Assembly: GCA_934281565.1 (NCBI GenBank)
Contig: CAKQXI010000002.1
Coordinates: 1-64,000 of the forward strand
Length of the DNA stretch: 64,000 nucleotides
DNA from: an uncultured Prevotella sp.
Lineage (GTDB): Bacteria; Bacteroidota; Bacteroidia; Bacteroidales; Bacteroidaceae
Reading direction: 5' to 3'
This document shows, in pieces, positions 37,714-45,190 of the stretch (within the stretch, counting starts at the first letter, position 1; every line of letters starts with the position of its first letter). The notes under the pieces are model-generated. The model worked only from the letters and a program-made list of their open reading frames with translations. It was not told where the DNA came from and did no database searches. The position numbers were made by a program, and so were the translations under genes.

Positions 37714-38913
37714 TTAAACGATGTAAAGATGAAATCCCTTGGCTTCCAAGGCTTCCTTGATTTCTCTGACATGAGCCTCGTCACGAGTTTCCATTGTCAG
37801 GCGAAGTACACAAGCATTCACTTTCTTGCGGTTGGCAGAACGGTCATGGTGTACTCCAGTGATGTTGCCACCCAGACTGGCAATGACAGAAGCGACCTCC
37901 ACAAGTTCGCCCGGTTTGTCGTCCAGCTCCATTTCAATGGTACACAGGCGACCACTCTTGGCAAGTCCACGGTTGATGACACGATTCAAGATGGTAACAT
38001 CGATGTTGCCGCCACTTACCACACAGATAGTCTTCTTGCCCTTTACAGGAACCTTGTTATACATCACGGCAGCGACACTGGCAGCACCAGCACCCTCGGC
38101 AACCATCTTCTCGCTCTCAAGGAGCTTCAGAATGGCAGCGCAAATCTCGTCCTCACTCACTGTCACGATTTCATCAACATAGTTGGAACAAGTCTCAAAG
38201 GTGATAGAGCCGGGTTCTTTGACAGCGATGCCATCGGCAACAGTCGATACGGATGGAAGCATTTCTTGCTTATGGTCGTGCAAACTCTGCACCATGCTTG
38301 CCGCTCCCTCGGCTTGAACGCCATAGACCTTGACATTCGGGTTGAGTGACTTAATGGCGAAAGCTACGCCTGAAATCAATCCTCCGCCACCGACAGGCAC
38401 GACGACAGCCTCCACATCTGGCAACTGGTCGAGAATTTCCAGTCCGATAGTGCCCTGACCAGCAATCACATTCTCGTCATCGAAAGGATGGACGAATGTA
38501 TATCCATGCTCGTCTCTCAACTGCAATGCTTTCTGGTAGGCATCATCGTAAACACCGGGAACCAAACATACTTCGGCACCGAGTCTTTTGGTAGCCTCTA
38601 CCTTACTGATAGGAGCACCCTCTGGCAAGCAAATGAGACTTTTCACCCCCATGGCTGTGGCACCAAGAGCCACGCCTTGTGCATGGTTGCCAGCAGAGCA
38701 CGCGATGACACCTTTCTTCTTTTCCTCCTCTGTAAGTTGTGAAATCTTATAATATGCACCACGAATCTTGAACGAGCCAGTCTTCTGGAGACACTCTGGT
38801 TTCAGATAGACATCACTCTCTGGGTTGATTCTTGGTGTGTGGACCAACTCAGTCTTGCGAATAACCTTGCTCAATACAAAACGAGCCTTGTAGAAATTGT
38901 CAAGTTGTAACAT
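37714..38913 (-). CDS. ilvA: Threonine ammonia-lyase with ACT domain
   Basis: 399 residues. The PLP lysine lies in the motif KTGSFKIRGAYYKI (about 46), and the glycine-rich phosphate loop is VVPVGGGGLISG (about 175). A single C-terminal ACT domain (about 325-399) makes it the short form also called TdcB-like, which yields 2-oxobutanoate for isoleucine synthesis or threonine breakdown. It begins 40 bp after the HAD phosphatase gene and is followed by ridA. Confidence 0.93.
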   Translation of the reverse strand: MLQLDNFYKARFVLSKVIRKTELVHTPRINPESDVYLKPECLQKTGSFKIRGAYYKISQLTEEEKKKGVIACSAGNHAQGVALGATAMGVKSLICLPEGAPISKVEATKRLGAEVCLVPGVYDDAYQKALQLRDEHGYTFVHPFDDENVIAGQGTIGLEILDQLPDVEAVVVPVGGGGLISGVAFAIKSLNPNVKVYGVQAEGAASMVQSLHDHKQEMLPSVSTVADGIAVKEPGSITFETCSNYVDEIVTVSEDEICAAILKLLESEKMVAEGAGAASVAAVMYNKVPVKGKKTICVVSGGNIDVTILNRVINRGLAKSGRLCTIEMELDDKPGELVEVASVIASLGGNITGVHHDRSANRKKVNACVLRLTMETRDEAHVREIKEALEAKGFHLYIV

Positions 38914-38953
38914 ATATGTATCTTCTCTTCTTTTGTTTAGCCTTTTATGAAAA

Positions 38954-39799
38954 TCAGTTCTGCTCGGGGAGACAGGAGAAATGCTCCAAAGCCGCAGCCA
39001 CTCCGTCTTCCTCGTTGGATAGCGTAATGTAGTCAGCTTCCGCCCTCACCTCTGGTGCCGCATTCGCCATCGCCACTCCCATTCCTGCCAATCGAAGCAT
39101 GGATAAGTCGTTGTAACCATCGCCAAAGGCTATCATGTCCTCTGACGTAAGGTTTACTTTAGCCAACAAACGGCGCAAGGATTGTGCCTTGTCAATGCCC
39201 TGTGGAACAAGCTCCAGAAAGAATGGGGCTGATCGGAATACATCCATATGGCTGCCCAAGAGCTCCGCCAAATCTTCCTCTGCCTTGATCATGTCGGCAG
39301 GGTCTCCTGTCATAAGGAGCTTGGTAGGATGTGGCTCCAAGTGTTCCAAGAGATTGTCAACTTGTCGGATGTTCATCTTGTTGATGCGAGATTCTTCCTT
39401 TACATATTGGTCATCGGGCATCTCGGTGATGATTTCATTGCCAGCGTAGCCTAATAAGGCATGGTTCTTCTCCTTGGCATATTTATATATGATAGGTATC
39501 ACATAGTCTGGCAGAAATTGAGAGAACAGTTCTTCCTTGGTCTTGGTGTTCACAATCTTTCCACCGTTATATGACAAGATATAACCACCTCGCTTGCCTA
39601 ATTCCAGGCACTCGGCTACTGATTCGATGCCGTATGTGGGTCGCCCCGAAGCCAAGACAATGATAGCTCCGTCGTCTTGAGCCTTGAGAAGAGCCTCACG
39701 GGTCTTGGGAGTAACAATCTTCTCATGGTTAGTGAGAGTACCGTCCAAGTCGAGTGCGATGACACGATAAGGTAAGTAATTTTTCGATCTTAGTTCCAT
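38954..39799 (-). CDS. Cof-type HAD-superfamily phosphatase
   Basis: 281 residues. HAD motif I is ALDLDGTLTN (about 14-23), motif II is VLASGRPT, and motif III/IV is the Lys region before FGDGYNDLSML (about 225). The large alpha/beta cap (about 90-190) is the C2 type of Cof/YidA enzymes, which dephosphorylate sugar phosphates or flavin precursors. Its promoter, TAATTTTG at 39820-39827 with TTTG at 39846-39849 (minus), may serve ilvA and ridA as well. Substrate unknown. Confidence 0.88.
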   Translation of the reverse strand: MELRSKNYLPYRVIALDLDGTLTNHEKIVTPKTREALLKAQDDGAIIVLASGRPTYGIESVAECLELGKRGGYILSYNGGKIVNTKTKEELFSQFLPDYVIPIIYKYAKEKNHALLGYAGNEIITEMPDDQYVKEESRINKMNIRQVDNLLEHLEPHPTKLLMTGDPADMIKAEEDLAELLGSHMDVFRSAPFFLELVPQGIDKAQSLRRLLAKVNLTSEDMIAFGDGYNDLSMLRLAGMGVAMANAAPEVRAEADYITLSNEEDGVAAALEHFSCLPEQN

Positions 39800-39858
39800 A
39801 ATGAAATGATTTCCGTCTGCAAAATTACAAATAATTATTGAAAATCAAAAGAAAAGTG

Positions 39859-40740
39859 CTATTTGTTTGATTTGTTTATATCTTTGGGCAATTTATTAGA
39901 AGTCTTTTCAATCTTCTTTTCATTACTGGCAACTCGCCGTTCTACTTTCTTGATGTCCTCTGCTGCAGGCAAATTCTCAGGCTTAATGCCTCGTTGGTCT
40001 AACATCTGGCGCACACTCACATTATTCTGTACATGCTCTGTCGTTATATCAGTTTCACCATGTAAGTCTTTTTGGTCAACATTATAGTTGGTCATTTCTG
40101 TTGCAAGATTTTTGGCAGCAATAGTCAAAGTAGGCAAGAAATCTGCCAGAGGTCGAGTGGATTTTATCCCTAATCTTTTCTTCATGTCCTCTGTCGTATT
40201 ACCACCAAACAAAGCTGTATCTCCCTTAGAACGAATTCGTCCAAAGCCTTTGTCATCAACGCCACGTTCGTAAATATTGCGAGACAATTGCTTTTCGGAT
40301 GCACGAAGTCTATCACGAGTTTCCAATCTTGAAATTTGTTGTAGATGCTCGGCAACCAGTTCTGCACGGCGTGTCTGTAATGCGAAATAACCTTGTGCAA
40401 AGGCAATTTCTTCTTTCTTAGGATCACCGTTTTGAGCAATGAGATAGCAGGCAAAACGAGTAAGCATATAGTCCTTGACTTCTCGTTTGGAACCACTACC
40501 CAGCAATACCATTTTCGTGACCTCACGAAAATGGTCATCTACATTGATATTCTGCGACTTACAAGAATCGGCGGCACGTCCGATAGCTACAAGGAAATTC
40601 TCCCATCTTGCATAACCTAAGATGGGTTGTAGCTCTCTTGCGAACCAAACTTCAACTTGTTCCTTTCCGTTTTCGCTTTTGATGAAATGGGTTATTTCAT
40701 TAAAGGCTGTAGTGTGTTGGTTAATTGTTTGTATATCCAT
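39859..40740 (-). CDS. dinD: DNA damage-inducible protein D (DinD)
   Basis: 293 residues. A BRO-N-like domain (VEVWFARELQPILGYARWENF, about 30-50) is followed by the DinD core: YMLTRFACYLIAQNGDPKKEEIAFAQ, a helical ARRAEL-type region, GVDDKGFGRIRSKGDTALFGG, and a charged Lys-rich tail. E. coli DinD inhibits RecA and is SOS-controlled. No clear LexA-type site was recognised here. A perfect -7 box TACCTTTG is at 40770-40777 (minus). DinD genes often travel with defence or mobile DNA, and AbiE lies nearby. Confidence 0.9.
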   Translation of the reverse strand: MDIQTINQHTTAFNEITHFIKSENGKEQVEVWFARELQPILGYARWENFLVAIGRAADSCKSQNINVDDHFREVTKMVLLGSGSKREVKDYMLTRFACYLIAQNGDPKKEEIAFAQGYFALQTRRAELVAEHLQQISRLETRDRLRASEKQLSRNIYERGVDDKGFGRIRSKGDTALFGGNTTEDMKKRLGIKSTRPLADFLPTLTIAAKNLATEMTNYNVDQKDLHGETDITTEHVQNNVSVRQMLDQRGIKPENLPAAEDIKKVERRVASNEKKIEKTSNKLPKDINKSNK

Positions 40741-40834
40741 GTTTTCTTTGAATTTATATATTTAGATTGCAAAGGTAACAAAAACAATTGAAACAACCAT
40801 GCTTTTTAGCCAATTTTATGCAATCTTTCGTGCA

Positions 40835-40875
40835 CTGTCCGCTATGAGAACAGTGGCTGTCTTCATGGCGGACAG
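40835..40875. other. Long imperfect hairpin between greA and dinD
   Basis: Two 19-nt arms (40835-40853 and 40857-40875) flank a TGG loop. The outer eight bases (CTGTCCGC/GCGGACAG) and the inner four (ACAG/CTGT) pair perfectly. In between, two G-T pairs and one mismatch occur; the G-T pairs are stable only in a rightward transcript, although both neighbours are leftward. It could be an operator, a structured RNA or a remnant of a small element. Confidence 0.45.
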
Positions 40876-40980
40876 TATCGGTACTGATATAGACAACTTT
40901 AATCGTGACTTTACCACAATATATCTTGTTACAGTGCAGAGCGACAAGATATGATTGCAGCGGAAGCTCCAGTAATATCA

Positions 40981-41445
40981 CTAAATCTCAACGCTCTCAA
41001 TATACAGCTTCAGCTTGCCAGCAGGCACACGAACTTCAACGGTGTCACCCTCGTTCTTATTCAGTAGAGCCTGTGCGATAGGCGACTTGATGGAGATGGT
41101 ATTCTCACTGATGTTCGCCTCGTGAGGGCTGACAATCGTATAGGTCATGCGGGCTTTGGTGGCAAGATTGGTCATCACAACCTTGCTCAACAGTCCGATG
41201 CCATTGCCCTTGAGCTTTGACTTATCGATGACCCTTGCGTGCTCCAGCACCTTGCGCTTGAAGTTAATCCTGCCCAATATCCTGCCCTGCTCACGCTTGG
41301 CTGCATGATACTCGAAATTCTCGCTAAGGTCGCCCTTGTCGCGTGCCTCAGCAATTGCCTCCCTGACCTGTGGCAAATCTACCAGCTCCAACTGACGGAG
41401 TTCGGCAACGAGCTTGTCGTAGCCTTCTTGTGACATATATTCCAT
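40981..41445 (-). CDS. greA: Transcription elongation factor GreA
   Basis: 154 residues from the ATG at 41445 (MEYMSQEGYDKL). A longer frame from 41523 adds 26 basic residues absent from normal GreA, although the -7 box TAATTTTG (41538-41545, minus) would allow either start. The N-terminal coiled coil (about 5-75) carries the acidic tip (EARDKGDLSENFEYHAAKRE), and the C-terminal FKBP-like domain (about 80-154) ends KLYIESVEI. GreA rescues backtracked RNA polymerase by stimulating transcript cleavage. Confidence 0.93.
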   Translation of the reverse strand: MEYMSQEGYDKLVAELRQLELVDLPQVREAIAEARDKGDLSENFEYHAAKREQGRILGRINFKRKVLEHARVIDKSKLKGNGIGLLSKVVMTNLATKARMTYTIVSPHEANISENTISIKSPIAQALLNKNEGDTVEVRVPAGKLKLYIESVEI

Positions 41446-41600
41446 GATTTTTTCTTTCTGTTTTCTGTTATAATTATACAAATATGATTTCAGTCCCTTT
41501 TTTCCTTTGATATATAGGGACATTCGGAATTAGGGCACAAAATTAATAAAAATCCTGATAACTTCTTCGATTTTCTTCCAGAAATGTTAGTTATTTCACA

Positions 41601-41608
41601 TAACTTTG
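41601..41608 (+). promoter_or_regulatory. Promoter of the smalltalk gene
   Basis: TAACTTTG matches TAnnTTTG. The leader of about 90 nt contains a small hairpin, GGCTcaGAGCC, near 41661. No -33 TTTG is seen. Confidence 0.6.
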
Positions 41609-41701
41609 CATTGGAATATTAGTAGAATTGGTCAATAGTTGTATGGACTAACACTCTAACAAGGCTCAGAGCCGATAACTTTCTATCTGGTCTTTGCAAC
41701 T

Positions 41702-41785
41702 ATGTCGATGAAAAGCATTATTCAGATTGCAATTAGTATTTTAACGGCACTTGCCACTACACTCGGCGTAACAAGCTGTATGTAA
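41702..41785 (+). CDS. Smalltalk micropeptide, 27 residues
   Basis: A 27-codon frame starts MSMKSIIQIAISIL and ends TALATTLGVTSCM, the hallmark of the Bacteroidetes smalltalk protein family: a short basic start, one hydrophobic segment and a terminal T-S-C-M. The second ATG (41708) could also be the start. A -7 box lies about 95 nt upstream and a strong terminator follows 18 bp downstream, so this is a complete transcription unit. Smalltalk genes are usually next to amidase or HU-like genes; none is adjacent here. Function unknown; insertion in the inner membrane or lipidation of the Cys is possible. Confidence 0.85.
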   Translation: MSMKSIIQIAISILTALATTLGVTSCM

Positions 41786-41803
41786 CCTGGCTGAAAAGAC
41801 AAC

Positions 41804-41842
41804 AAAGCAGGGACTTCCTATCTTAAAGGAAGCCCCTGCTTT
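41804..41842. terminator. Terminator after smalltalk, probably bidirectional with rseP
   Basis: Arms AAAGCAGGGaCTTCC (41804-41818) and GGAAGccCCTGCTTT (41828-41842) pair except at one position. T-rich sequence flanks the right side. It lies between the convergent ends of smalltalk and rseP. Confidence 0.85.
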
Positions 41843-41864
41843 CTGTTTAATACCTTATATTATG

Positions 41865-43247
41865 CTACATAATTCCAAACAGACGGAGCACATCGTTCAG
41901 GTTCGCCACTATCAGCAGAAGAAGAAGGATGCCAAAGCCTACGTACTCGGCTCGCTCCAAGAACTTGTCGCCAGGCTTGCGCCCTGTTATCATCTCGTAG
42001 AGGAGGAAGAACACGTGTCCGCCATCCAACGCTGGGATAGGCAGGATGTTCATGAAGGCAAGGATGATGCTCAGGAATGCCGTCATCATCCAGAACGCAT
42101 GCCAATCCCACATCGGAGGGAAAAGACTGCCTATGGTCCCGAAGCCACCCAAGCTCTTGGCTCCCTCCTTGGAGAACACGTACTTCATGTCGCCCACGTA
42201 ACCCGACAACACATTCCATCCATATTTGATGCCCGCAGGGAAACTCTGGAAGAAGCCGTAGCTGATATGAGTCAGCTTATAGTCGAACAGCACGGAATGG
42301 TTGCTGAAACCAAGTTTCACACCGTTTTCCGTCGATTCCAACTGCACGGCGGTCTTCACGGTGTCGCCGTTAGCTTTCAAGTATTCCACATGAGCGGTCA
42401 AGGCTCGAAGACTATCCTTGCGGGAAGATGCCGCAGAGAGCAGGTCGTCTACACGCCCCAGCTCTACTTGGAAATCATTGAAAGAGGATACTTCCTTGCC
42501 ATTGATGCTCAAGAGTTTGTCGTCCTTGGTCAAGCCCAGTTTGGCAGCAGGCGAGCCTTGCATCACGCTATCTATCCGCAAAGGCAGATAAGGCTCCACG
42601 AAACGAGGGCTTTCCTTGATCATATTGAACATATTCAAGTCGCCAGGCAGACTAAGGCTCATAGCCTTGCCACCACGGATGATGTCTACTCGGTGAGCCT
42701 TGGACAAGTCGCGGAACATATCACCGTCGTAGGTCTTGAACTCGCCTAAGTCGGTACCCACCAAGATGTCGTTGTCATGGAAGCCCAGCGCCTTAGCCTC
42801 GGCATTGAACTTCATACCATAGGTCATGTCCTTTGGTGAGACATAGTCGTCGCCCCAATGGAACAAAATCATGGAATAGATGAAAAGTGCAAGCACGAAG
42901 TTGACAAGCACGCCACCTACCATAATCAACAGACGTTGCCAGGCTGGTTTGCTACGAAACTCATAAGGCTGCACGGGCTGCTTCATCTGCTCCGTGTCGA
43001 AGCTCTCGTCTATCATGCCCGATATTTTACAATATCCTCCGAGCGGCAACCATCCCAGTCCGTAAGTGGTATCCGAGTTCTTTGGCTTGAACTCAAAGAG
43101 ATGGAACCATGGGTCGAAGAACAGATAGAACTTCTCCACTCTTACACCGAAGAGCTTGGAGAAGAAAAAGTGTCCGCCCTCATGGAGCAACACCAATATG
43201 GAAAGCGACAGCATCAGCTGCAACGCTTTGATCAAAAATACTTCCAT
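41865..43247 (-). CDS. rseP: RseP-type site-2 intramembrane metalloprotease
   Basis: 460 residues. The zinc motif HEGGH lies in the first membrane helix (about 21-25), and the second metal ligand is in PIPALDGGHV near the C-terminus (about 400). A PDZ domain occupies about 200-290 (PAAKLGLTKDDKLLSINGKEV). Three to four membrane helices are visible. RseP cuts membrane anti-sigma factors and leftover signal peptides. It is last in the leftward tsaB-DUF4290-murA-rimM-dxr-rseP series, separated from dxr by a repeat-rich spacer. Confidence 0.94.
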   Translation of the reverse strand: MEVFLIKALQLMLSLSILVLLHEGGHFFFSKLFGVRVEKFYLFFDPWFHLFEFKPKNSDTTYGLGWLPLGGYCKISGMIDESFDTEQMKQPVQPYEFRSKPAWQRLLIMVGGVLVNFVLALFIYSMILFHWGDDYVSPKDMTYGMKFNAEAKALGFHDNDILVGTDLGEFKTYDGDMFRDLSKAHRVDIIRGGKAMSLSLPGDLNMFNMIKESPRFVEPYLPLRIDSVMQGSPAAKLGLTKDDKLLSINGKEVSSFNDFQVELGRVDDLLSAASSRKDSLRALTAHVEYLKANGDTVKTAVQLESTENGVKLGFSNHSVLFDYKLTHISYGFFQSFPAGIKYGWNVLSGYVGDMKYVFSKEGAKSLGGFGTIGSLFPPMWDWHAFWMMTAFLSIILAFMNILPIPALDGGHVFFLLYEMITGRKPGDKFLERAEYVGFGILLLLLIVANLNDVLRLFGIM

Positions 43248-43274
43248 TTCCGTTTATTAATGTTAAATGTTGTT

Positions 43275-43453
43275 TTTAATGTTGAATGTTGAGTGTTGAA
43301 TGTTGAATTTTTTCAATGCTGAATGTTGTCTTTAATGTTGAATGTTGAGTGTTGAATGTTGAATTTTTTCAATGCTGAATGTTGTCTTTAATGTTGAATG
43401 TACTAAGGGCGCCAGCCTAATTCAACATTCAACACTCAACATTCAACATTAAA
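43275..43453. repeat. 56-bp tandem repeat and 35-bp inverted repeat between dxr and rseP
   Basis: A 56-bp unit occurs at 43275-43330 and 43331-43386, with a partial third copy to about 43401. Each contains four 7-nt steps of the form (A/G)TGTTGA. The first 35 bases of the unit recur as a perfect inverted copy at 43419-43453. A transcript from dxr to rseP would form a long stem with either tandem copy. Confidence 0.9.
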
Positions 43454-43460
43454 TTCAACA

Positions 43461-44621
43461 TTACTTCCTCATTTCCTCCTTGGCAATCCGTCGTGCCTCG
43501 GCATCAGTCTGGAGATACACATCGAGGTCAGGGCTCTTGTCAAACGTAGCCTTATCCATCACTTTCTCTATGATGTCAGCCATCTGCAGGAAGCCACATT
43601 CACCTCTGCGGAAGCCAGCATTGACAACCTCGTTGGCTGCATTGACGATGCAAGACATATTACCACCTCTCTTGATAGCATCGAAAGCCAAGCGCAGGCA
43701 CTTGAACTTCTCGTAGTCTGGCTCAAAGAACTGCAAATCTCGTTCCTTGAACAGGTCCAGACGGTCGCCATTGAGTGGCAAACGCCGTGGGAAAGAGAAA
43801 GCATACTGGATGGGCAGGCGCATATCTGGCACACCCAGTTGCGCCTTGACAGCTCCATCCACGAACTGCACGGCACTGTGCACGATGCTCTGGGGATGGA
43901 TGAGCACCTGTATCTTCTCGGCAGGAACACCAAAGAGCCACTTCGCCTCGGTCACCTCGAAGCCCTTGTTCATCAAGGAGGCAGAGTCGATGGTAATCTT
44001 GGCACCCATATCCCATGTAGGATGCTTCAAGGCATCTGCCGCCGTCACTTTCTCCAGTTGCTCATGGGTGAAGTTGCGGAATGGTCCACCCGAACACGTG
44101 AGCAAAATCTTATCCACCTCGTTGTCGCCCTCGCCCACCAAGCTCTGGAAGATGGCACTGTGCTCACTGTCAACGGGCAGGATAGGCACATGATATTCCT
44201 TGGCAAGGTTGCAAATCAGCTCGCCAGCCACAACCAAGGTCTCCTTGTTGGCAAGGCAAATCTTCTTGCGAGCCTTGATAGCATGGATGGTAGGCTCCAA
44301 GCCCGAGAACCCCACCATGGAAGCCAAGACCATGTCGATTGGCTCCGCCTCCACAATGTCGCAAAGAGCCTGCTTGCCAGCATACACCTTGATGTCTGGC
44401 TCGTCACGCAGCAAGTCGGTCAGCTCCTCGTAATGCTCCTCGTTGGCTATCACCACGGCAGCAGGGTGAAACTTGTGTGCTTGCTCCGCCAACTCCTTGA
44501 CACGGTTGTTTGCCGTGAGGCAATAGACCTCGTAGAGGTCACTGTGTTGCTCTATCACATCGAGCGCCTGTGTCCCGATGCTTCCCGTAGAGCCGAGAAT
44601 ACATATCTGTTGTTTTTTCAT
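43461..44621 (-). CDS. dxr: 1-deoxy-D-xylulose 5-phosphate reductoisomerase
   Basis: 386 residues. The NADPH-binding start is LGSTGSIGTQALDVI (about 8-22). The metal and substrate residues lie in PVDSEHSAIFQ (about 147) and in the family segment SASLMNKGFEVTEAKWLF (about 217). It catalyses the committed step of the MEP isoprenoid pathway. The start is separated by four bases from the rimM stop, so the two are surely co-transcribed. Confidence 0.97.
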   Translation of the reverse strand: MKKQQICILGSTGSIGTQALDVIEQHSDLYEVYCLTANNRVKELAEQAHKFHPAAVVIANEEHYEELTDLLRDEPDIKVYAGKQALCDIVEAEPIDMVLASMVGFSGLEPTIHAIKARKKICLANKETLVVAGELICNLAKEYHVPILPVDSEHSAIFQSLVGEGDNEVDKILLTCSGGPFRNFTHEQLEKVTAADALKHPTWDMGAKITIDSASLMNKGFEVTEAKWLFGVPAEKIQVLIHPQSIVHSAVQFVDGAVKAQLGVPDMRLPIQYAFSFPRRLPLNGDRLDLFKERDLQFFEPDYEKFKCLRLAFDAIKRGGNMSCIVNAANEVVNAGFRRGECGFLQMADIIEKVMDKATFDKSPDLDVYLQTDAEARRIAKEEMRK

Positions 44622-44625
44622 TTTC

Positions 44626-45150
44626 CTAACCTAAATTTAATATTCCTTGCGGAAGTGATACCTTTATTATCTTTCTGTCGGCATCCACCCCCTCTATCAA
44701 GTCATTGCTGGCAGGTATCAGCAAATCCCTGCCATCTGGGGCTGTCACCTCAAAGAGAAGATTGATGGTGCTGTCGTCCACGGAGTCGATGACACCAACG
44801 GTCTTCCCTGTCGTAGCATCTTCCAGCGTGAAGCCGATGATTTCCGCCCACGTCATGTTATCCCCATCGCTATCCGAAAGATGGCGAGGGAAGTAGACAT
44901 CGCAGCCCGTATAGTTGCGAGCCTGCTCCTGGGTGTCGATGTCCTCAAACTTCACCAGCACGCTCTCGTCGTTCTTGAAGCGATATTCCTCTATATAGAA
45001 AGGCACGAGGATGCCATCAATGTCGAGCACCAGATAGTCGGCATCCACACGGTCGAACACATCGTCGCTGATGGCAAAGGTTATCTCGCCTTTCACGCCA
45101 TGCGGCTTGCCTAATCTACCTATCTTATATACATCGTCTTTTCGTATCAT
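44626..45150 (-). CDS. rimM: 16S rRNA processing protein RimM
   Basis: 174 residues. The N-terminal beta-barrel begins YKIGRLGKPHGVKGEI, the usual RimM signature. The C-terminal PRC-barrel contains EIIGFTLEDATTGKTVG and ends with KIIKVSLPQGIL. RimM helps mature the 30S head around ribosomal protein S19. It lies 40 bp after murA, with a heptamer repeat block in the gap. Confidence 0.95.
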   Translation of the reverse strand: MIRKDDVYKIGRLGKPHGVKGEITFAISDDVFDRVDADYLVLDIDGILVPFYIEEYRFKNDESVLVKFEDIDTQEQARNYTGCDVYFPRHLSDSDGDNMTWAEIIGFTLEDATTGKTVGVIDSVDDSTINLLFEVTAPDGRDLLIPASNDLIEGVDADRKIIKVSLPQGILNLG

Positions 45151-45190
45151 AAGCTAATGGATTCTTCACTCTTCGTTCTTCACTCTCCAC
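45151..45190. repeat. Heptamer repeat block between murA and rimM
   Basis: On the minus strand the gap reads GTGGAGA GTGAAGA ACGAAGA GTGAAGA, four 7-nt units. The same purine-rich units occur before gmk and nadD. Confidence 0.7.

Noticed and set aside
40754..40981. 75-codon Cys-rich leftward open frame between greA and dinD
   Set aside because: It spans the dinD promoter and the long hairpin, touches the greA stop, and shows no family pattern; the Cys-rich look comes from the local base composition.
41446..41523. 26-residue N-terminal extension of GreA
   Set aside because: Basic and not found in normal GreA; the start at 41445 gives the usual length, although the promoter position would allow the longer form.
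43275..43401. CRISPR array
   Set aside because: The units are directly adjacent without unique spacers, and no cas gene is nearby.
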